The notes under the pieces were generated by a model. That model had not been told where the DNA came from. It did not search any database and was given only the letters and a program-made list of their open reading frames with translations. The position numbers and the translations under genes are program-made. This document shows, in pieces, positions 59,609 to 64,000 of a stretch of 64,000 nucleotides of DNA (position 1 is its first letter; every line of letters begins with the position of its first letter). Origin of the DNA: Planctomycetota bacterium (GTDB taxonomy: Bacteria > Planctomycetota > B15-G4); the NCBI GenBank assembly GCA_020638905.1, contig JACKHP010000003.1, forward strand, positions 1 to 64,000, written 5' to 3'.

Positions 59609-59640
59609 GGTCTTCACGGGTCTTCTCACAGGACTTCGGT

Positions 59641-60306
59641 TCAGCTCTTCGGGAACGAGATCGGGTAGCGCACGCGCGTGCGCACCGCCTTGCCGGCGCG
59701 CTTGCCCGGCTCGAAGCGCCACTGCTTGACGGCGTTGAGCGTCGGCGCGTCGAAGACGGGATCGGTCGACTTCTGCACGCGGGGATCCTGCACGCGGCCC
59801 TCGGGATCGACGACGAACAGGACGTAGACGGTGCCGGGCGCGTGCTCGCGCACCTTCGAGCTGAGCACGGGACTCGGCTGGTGCACGGGCCGCGGCGGCT
59901 GGTCGAGGTCGTCGATGGCGAACAGCTCGTCGACGTCTCCGCCGGCCGCTCCCACTCCGCCGAGCTTCACGGCGAAGTCGCCGGCCATCCAGCCGTCGCT
60001 GAAGCCGGGGTTGAGCGCCAGCTCGAGCTGCGACAGGTCGAGCGGCGGCGCCTCGTCGGCGAGCTGCGGCGGCTCGGGCTCGGACTCCTCTTCTTTCTGC
60101 GGCTCCTCCTCGGGAGGCGGCGGCGGAGGCGGCACGTCGGCCGTCTCGACCGAGCGCACGAGCTGGTCGTTCTGCGGCGGCTCGTTGATGGCCTGGATCA
60201 TCGGCAGCACCAGGAAGAACGCCGTGGTGAACGCCGCCGCGCCGACCACCACGATCGCCTGCTGCGCGAGGGCCGCGGGCCACGAGGTCTTGACGTGATG
60301 ACGCAT
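59641..60306 (-). CDS. tonB: TonB-like energy transducer
   Basis: This 221-residue protein has one N-terminal membrane helix (AIVVVGAAAFTTAFFLVLPM). A Pro/Glu-rich periplasmic stretch (VPPPPPPPEEEPQKEEESEP) and the C-terminal TonB domain follow (APGTVYVLFVVDPEGRVQDP, then APTLNAVKQWRFEPGKRAGK). It transmits proton-motive force from ExbB/ExbD to outer-membrane TonB-dependent receptors. The short Pro-rich spacer and the nearby ExbB-like genes match the TonB2 class rather than E. coli TonB. The ATG lies 11 bases after the exbD stop. No TonB-dependent receptor is in the window. Confidence 0.93.
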   Translation of the reverse strand: MRHHVKTSWPAALAQQAIVVVGAAAFTTAFFLVLPMIQAINEPPQNDQLVRSVETADVPPPPPPPEEEPQKEEESEPEPPQLADEAPPLDLSQLELALNPGFSDGWMAGDFAVKLGGVGAAGGDVDELFAIDDLDQPPRPVHQPSPVLSSKVREHAPGTVYVLFVVDPEGRVQDPRVQKSTDPVFDAPTLNAVKQWRFEPGKRAGKAVRTRVRYPISFPKS

Positions 60307-60317
60307 GCGACCGCTCC

Positions 60318-60731
60318 TCAGCCCGCGGCCTTGCGGGTGGCGACCGAGACCTTCGTGGCGCCGGCGAGCTTGGCCTCGTCGATCACGCGCACGAGCAGCC
60401 CCGACTGCGACGAGGCGTCGGCCTGGATGATCACCGGCAGGTCCTCCTTCGCGATCAGGCGCTTGACGATGGCCTGCACGCCGCCGACGCCGACGTCACG
60501 TCCGCCGTAGACCACGGCGCCCTTGTCGGTGATCGCGATCAGGATGCTGGTCTTCTCGAGGCGCGCGGCCGAGGCCGCCTGGGGCTTGTCGACCTCGACG
60601 CCGGTCTCCTCGACGAACGTCGTGGTCACGATGAAGAAGATCAGCAGGATGAACACGCAGTCCATCAGCGGACTGATGTCGATGCTCGTCTCGACCTCGT
60701 CGTTCGCCGCCGAGTCGCGGAACTTGCCCAT
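60318..60731 (-). CDS. exbD: ExbD/TolR family biopolymer transport protein
   Basis: This 137-residue protein has one membrane helix near the N-terminus (ISPLMDCVFILLIFFIVTTTF). In it, Asp24 is the proton-carrying residue of ExbD/TolR. A periplasmic domain follows (KTSILIAITDKGAVVYGG, LPVIIQADASSQSGLLVRV). Together with the ExbB homologue it forms the proton-driven motor for TonB. The length is normal. The ATG follows the exbB stop by 24 bases, and tonB follows after 11, in one operon. Confidence 0.95.
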   Translation of the reverse strand: MGKFRDSAANDEVETSIDISPLMDCVFILLIFFIVTTTFVEETGVEVDKPQAASAARLEKTSILIAITDKGAVVYGGRDVGVGGVQAIVKRLIAKEDLPVIIQADASSQSGLLVRVIDEAKLAGATKVSVATRKAAG

Positions 60732-60755
60732 GTCTCGTCCTCCTCGTCGTGTGCG

Positions 60756-61406
60756 TCAGGCCGCCTGCCGCGCGCGTGACCGGCGCTTCTGCAGATGGCG
60801 GTGGAGCTTCTGGTTGCAGACCGTCTCGAGGTGCGCGAGGAACGCCTTGTAGCGTTCCGACTTGCGCACGAGCTGGTACTGCAGGAACAGGCCGGGCAGC
60901 GCGATCACGAGCCCGGTCTCGGTGGTCACGAGCGCCTCGGAGATGCCGTCCGCCACGAGCAGCATGGTCTTCTCGCCGCCCGAACCCGAGGCCAGCGCGG
61001 AGAACGTCGAGAGCATGCCGGTCACGGTGCCGAGCAGTCCCACGAGCGGCGCGGCGCTCACGCAGATGCGCATCACGCGCAGGTCGCGCTCGAACGGGAC
61101 GGTCTCGGTCACGCGCAGCTGCGCGAACGACTCGCTCGTCTGCTCGATCGACTCGTTGCCGGTGACGAAGTCGAGCAGCTCGCCGATCGGTCCCGTGCGC
61201 TCGGCCGGGTGGTCGATCCAGTGGCGCCAACGGTGCTCGGGGACGGTCTCGAAGCCCTTCGCACGCAGGCGCAGCCAGACGTGGATGCCGAGCCCGAAGA
61301 CCACGAAGGCGATGATCGCGATGGGCGGCATGGCCCAGCCGCCGGACGACCAGATCTCGGTGGCGTGGTCCCACAGGTCGGTGAAGCGTTCCAGCAGGGC
61401 GTCCAT
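60756..61406 (-). CDS. exbB: ExbB/TolQ/MotA family proton channel protein
   Basis: This 216-residue protein has three membrane helices: SSGGWAMPPIAIIAFVVFGL, the APLVGLLGTVTGMLSTF helix with the family signature, and EALVTTETGLVIALPGLFLQ. The Thr residues of the pore (GTVTGM, TTETG) are kept. It is the stator core for ExbD and TonB. The C-terminal tail is basic (LHRHLQKRRSRARQAA). It is preceded by a longer ExbB-like gene in the same operon; the pair corresponds to ExbB2 and TtpC of Vibrio TonB2 systems. Confidence 0.94.
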   Translation of the reverse strand: MDALLERFTDLWDHATEIWSSGGWAMPPIAIIAFVVFGLGIHVWLRLRAKGFETVPEHRWRHWIDHPAERTGPIGELLDFVTGNESIEQTSESFAQLRVTETVPFERDLRVMRICVSAAPLVGLLGTVTGMLSTFSALASGSGGEKTMLLVADGISEALVTTETGLVIALPGLFLQYQLVRKSERYKAFLAHLETVCNQKLHRHLQKRRSRARQAA

Positions 61407-61454
61407 GATGGTGTCCTCGCGAGAGGGCGCGCGGACGCGTCCCCCCGATGTGGG

Positions 61455-63098
61455 TCAGGCCCGGGTGAGCTCGTCTTCGTGCCGCACGCGCGCGGCCTTC
61501 GGAGCGAGCAGGTCGGTGAGCGCCTCGCGCACCTGGTCGCGCACCGACTCGCGGTCGTCCTCGAGCAGCAGCTCGCCGTCGTCGCGCCCGTCGTCGGACG
61601 GCCCGTGTCCACCGTGGCCGTCGTCGCGCCGGAACGGCGACTTGCCGATCTGGTTCACGAGCGCCACCGCGGCGCCCTCCATCTGCGACACGACGCCGCG
61701 CGCCTTGCGCGACAGGAAGGCGTGCAGCAGCAGCGACGGGATGGCCACGATCAGGCCGAACTCGGTGGTGATGAGCGCCTCGGAGATGCCTCCCGAGAGC
61801 GACTTCACGTCGCCCGAGCCGAACACCGTGATGAGCTTGAAGGTGTTGATGATGCCGGTCACGGTGCCGAGCAGGCCGAGCAGCGGGGCCGACGCGGCGC
61901 AGATGGCCACGAACGGCAGCAGCCGGTCGAGCTTGAGGCGCGTGGTGAAGACCTGTTCGTACATCACCTCCTCGATCAGGTCCTTGGGCTCGCGGATGTG
62001 CTCGACGCCGACGGCGAGCATGCGTCCCACGGGACCCTTGATCGCGGCCGCGCGCTCCCTCGCTCCCTGCTCGTCGTGCGCCTCGACGGCGTCGAGCAGC
62101 GCGTCGATGCTCTGCTGGCGCGGCTTGCGCAGCGCGACCATCGAGAGCCACTTGAAGAGCACGACCAGCAACGCCGCGCCCGCCATGACGAAGATCGGGA
62201 TCATCACCGGGCCGCCCTTCTTGACGTGCTCGACGAAGGTCTCCTCGGTGGCCTCGATCTTGTGCGCGTCGCCCAGCGTCGGGTCGAGCGGGAACTCGCC
62301 GACGCCGGTCTCGATCAGGCGCGAGGCCGAGGCCCCGTCCTCGGGGCGCGAGAACGGGATGATCGTGGGCTCGAGCGATCCCAGACGCTGCTCGGCGGTG
62401 CCGACGTCGCTGCCGTCCTGCGAACGGAACAGCGCGGCCGGGCCCACGAGCACGAACGTGCCGTGGTCGACGAGCCCGCTGGGGTCGACCGCGGTGCCGT
62501 CGAAGCGCGTGCCGCCCAGCGCGTCGAGCAGCCGGTCGAGCGAGGTCGAGACCAGCTCGGCCTGGACGGCGAACAGGTCCTGCTGCGAGAGGCCCTCGTT
62601 CTCCTGGGCCAGCTTGGCCTTCTCGAGCACCGCCTCGTAGCGCTGCAGCTCGGCGATGTGCAGGCGCGACTCGAAGTTGCGTCCGTACTCGCCCAGCAGG
62701 TTCGAGAGGTAGCTGGCCTCGTCCTGCCGGCTCTTGATCTCCGACTTCAGGTTGCTGAGGTCGAGCGTGCTCGTGTCGAGCGAACGCGAGACCTGCTGGT
62801 ACTCCTGACGCACCGAGCTCAGCTGCGCCTCGAGCTCCGAGAGACGGCGTCCGAGCGGGATGCGCTCGGCGGCCATCGCGTCGCGCAGCCGGTCGAGTTC
62901 GGCCAGGCTCTCGGCCAGGTCGCGCTGCACGGTCGACGTGGCCGCGTCGAAGCGGTCGGCAGGCAGGGACGGGACGCTCGCGGCGTCCTGCACGGAGGCA
63001 GTGTCCGGGGACGTCGCGGCGTCCTGTGCGAACGCGGCGGGAGCCGTCAGCCAGGCTGCGGCGCACGCGAGGGCGGCGGCGTACATGCGCTTCGTCAT
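61455..63098 (-). CDS. Long ExbB-like protein with N-terminal coiled coil (TtpC-like)
   Basis: This 547-residue protein has a signal peptide (AALACAAAWLTAPAAFAQ) and a coiled-coil periplasmic region (~45-160, LAESLAELDRLRDAMAAE and LDTSTLDLSNLKSEIKSRQ). A central domain precedes an ExbB/TolQ domain with three helices from ~265 (VMIPIFVMAGAALLVVLFKW, SAPLLGLLGTVTGIINTF, ITTEFGLIVAIPSLLLHAF). This design is that of TtpC, the extra ExbB-like subunit of TonB2 systems. A ~50-residue acidic/basic C-terminal tail (GHGGHGPSDDGRDDGELLLE) is added. It starts 4 bases after the DUF3450 gene. It probably couples the motor to TonB across the envelope. Confidence 0.93.
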   Translation of the reverse strand: MTKRMYAAALACAAAWLTAPAAFAQDAATSPDTASVQDAASVPSLPADRFDAATSTVQRDLAESLAELDRLRDAMAAERIPLGRRLSELEAQLSSVRQEYQQVSRSLDTSTLDLSNLKSEIKSRQDEASYLSNLLGEYGRNFESRLHIAELQRYEAVLEKAKLAQENEGLSQQDLFAVQAELVSTSLDRLLDALGGTRFDGTAVDPSGLVDHGTFVLVGPAALFRSQDGSDVGTAEQRLGSLEPTIIPFSRPEDGASASRLIETGVGEFPLDPTLGDAHKIEATEETFVEHVKKGGPVMIPIFVMAGAALLVVLFKWLSMVALRKPRQQSIDALLDAVEAHDEQGARERAAAIKGPVGRMLAVGVEHIREPKDLIEEVMYEQVFTTRLKLDRLLPFVAICAASAPLLGLLGTVTGIINTFKLITVFGSGDVKSLSGGISEALITTEFGLIVAIPSLLLHAFLSRKARGVVSQMEGAAVALVNQIGKSPFRRDDGHGGHGPSDDGRDDGELLLEDDRESVRDQVREALTDLLAPKAARVRHEDELTRA

Positions 63099-63102
63099 GG
63101 GA

Positions 63103-63960
63103 TCAGTTCCCTTCCGTGACGTCGACGGGCAGCGACACGAAGTCGGCCACCTCTTCGCTCTGCAGGATGCTCACGGCGCGCAGCACGGCCGGCGCGAGGG
63201 CGTCGGCGGGCGTCCACGTCCAGCCGGCGTCGGTGGCGGTGCCGTAGCCGGCGACGCGGCCGTTCACGCTGGCGTAGTAGCCCTGCCCGATGCCGACGTA
63301 GAGGGCCGTGACCTCGGCCGCGGTGCCGTCGTCGAAACTGCGCACCTCGCTCGTGACGGTGATGGCGCGGTTGAACTTGTCGACCTCGTTCAGGATGCCG
63401 ATCACGTTCTGGAAGCGCTGCGAGAGCGAGAGCTTCGAGTCGCCGTCGTCCCCCGGGAGCTGCTGCGTGAGCGGCTTGACCTTCTCGACGATCGGGTCGG
63501 GCAGGCGCGCGATGAGCCGGCGCGTGCGCGCCTCGAGCGTGACGATGGCCTCGTCGAGCGCCGTCGAGGCCTCCTGCAGCTTCCGGTTCTCGGCCGACAG
63601 CTCGAGCTTCTTGGCGTCGGCCTCGGCGATGCTGCCCTGCGTGTCGTCGATCTTCTGCCGGAACGAGTCGATCTCGCGCTGGACGACGTCGATGCGCTCC
63701 TCGAGCATCTCGCGCCCGAGCGCCCAGTCGCGCTTCTCCTGCGAGATGACGCGACGCGTCTCGACCCACTTCTCGAGCGCCGCCCGCGTCACGCCGAGAT
63801 CGGTCACCTCGTCGCCCGGCGTGGCGTGCCCGGAGAGAAGCGCGAAGGTCGCGGCCAGCGTGAGGGTCGAGGCGGCGCGTCGGCGCCGCCGTCCGGCGCG
63901 CCCTGCGCGCTCCGCGTCGGCGGCCTGTCGCCGCCCTGCCCGATGATCGTCGATGGCCAT
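63103..63960 (-). CDS. DUF3450 domain protein, first gene of the TonB2-type operon
   Basis: This 285-residue protein has a long basic N-region (RRRRR) before a signal helix (STLTLAATFALLSGHA). Next is a coiled coil (~60-150, EMLEERIDVVQREIDSFRQK, KKLELSAENRKLQEASTALD), then a globular C-terminal domain (LYVGIGQGYYAS, AGYGTATDAGWTW). The layout and its position directly before ttpC match DUF3450, a periplasmic partner of TonB2 loci with unknown biochemistry. The ATG has GGGAG before it. The 40 bases upstream to the window edge probably hold its leader. Confidence 0.9.
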   Translation of the reverse strand: MAIDDHRAGRRQAADAERAGRAGRRRRRAASTLTLAATFALLSGHATPGDEVTDLGVTRAALEKWVETRRVISQEKRDWALGREMLEERIDVVQREIDSFRQKIDDTQGSIAEADAKKLELSAENRKLQEASTALDEAIVTLEARTRRLIARLPDPIVEKVKPLTQQLPGDDGDSKLSLSQRFQNVIGILNEVDKFNRAITVTSEVRSFDDGTAAEVTALYVGIGQGYYASVNGRVAGYGTATDAGWTWTPADALAPAVLRAVSILQSEEVADFVSLPVDVTEGN

Positions 63961-64000
63961 CTGTCGTCTCCCGGATGGGACGTGCTGGAGGTGTGTCGTG

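Overview
The window is very GC-rich, densely coding bacterial chromosome, most likely from the phylum Planctomycetota. The evidence is gene content: an ECF sigma factor coupled to a membrane Ser/Thr kinase, DUF5117-, DUF1570- and CRTAC1-type proteins, many secreted propeller or FG-GAP proteins, and a homodimeric pyruvate dehydrogenase E1 next to malate dehydrogenase. GTG and TTG starts are frequent. No phage, transposon or CRISPR array was seen, and the class or genus cannot be fixed from the sequence.

Layout. 1-6.6 kb (minus strand): a caa3-like cytochrome c oxidase operon in the order dihaem cytochrome c, subunit II, I, III, III', IV, a small CPTCG membrane protein, and a Sco-like protein without the copper-binding cysteines. 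6.8-10.2 kb: an ABC transporter of the LolCDE/MacB type. 10.3-14.0 kb: translationally coupled mdh and aceE. 14.2-18.8 kb: two tandem sulfatase-fold lipoproteins. 18.9-22.5 kb: an arsenosugar-type cluster (arsM, arsS and a fused double glycosyltransferase broken in phase by a GC-dinucleotide tract). 22.6-31.9 kb: TPR and CRTAC1 proteins, an RlmI-like methyltransferase, a three-domain M28/PDZ/alpha-beta-hydrolase, a PhyH dioxygenase and a membrane protein. 32.1-35.8 kb: tRNA-Met, a candidate structured ncRNA, ruvC, ispD, ispF and a GT4 glycosyltransferase. 36.1-39.0 kb: a large anchored protein with a degenerate gluzincin domain, then tRNA-Gly. 39.4-49.4 kb: an island of secreted proteins, five of which end in the same ~120-residue C-terminal module; one copy is interrupted by an in-frame TGA. 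49.7-53.2 kb: the ECF sigma/kinase pair. 53.3-58.0 kb: a GIY-YIG protein, a small ABM-like protein, a secreted TIG-like protein and a DUF5117 zinc protease. 58.1-64.0 kb (minus): a TonB2/TtpC-like energy-transduction operon (DUF3450, TtpC-like ExbB, ExbB, ExbD, TonB, TPR).

The genes form several functional units: terminal respiration (cox), central carbon (mdh-aceE), organoarsenic metabolism (arsM-arsS-GT), isoprenoid precursors (ispD-ispF), signalling (sigma-kinase) and outer-membrane energy transduction (TonB2-like). The least explained signals are the nested-hairpin RNA candidate beside ruvC, the shared C-terminal module of the secreted island, the (GC)7 frameshift in the arsenosugar glycosyltransferase, and a subunit I oxidase without the K-channel lysine.
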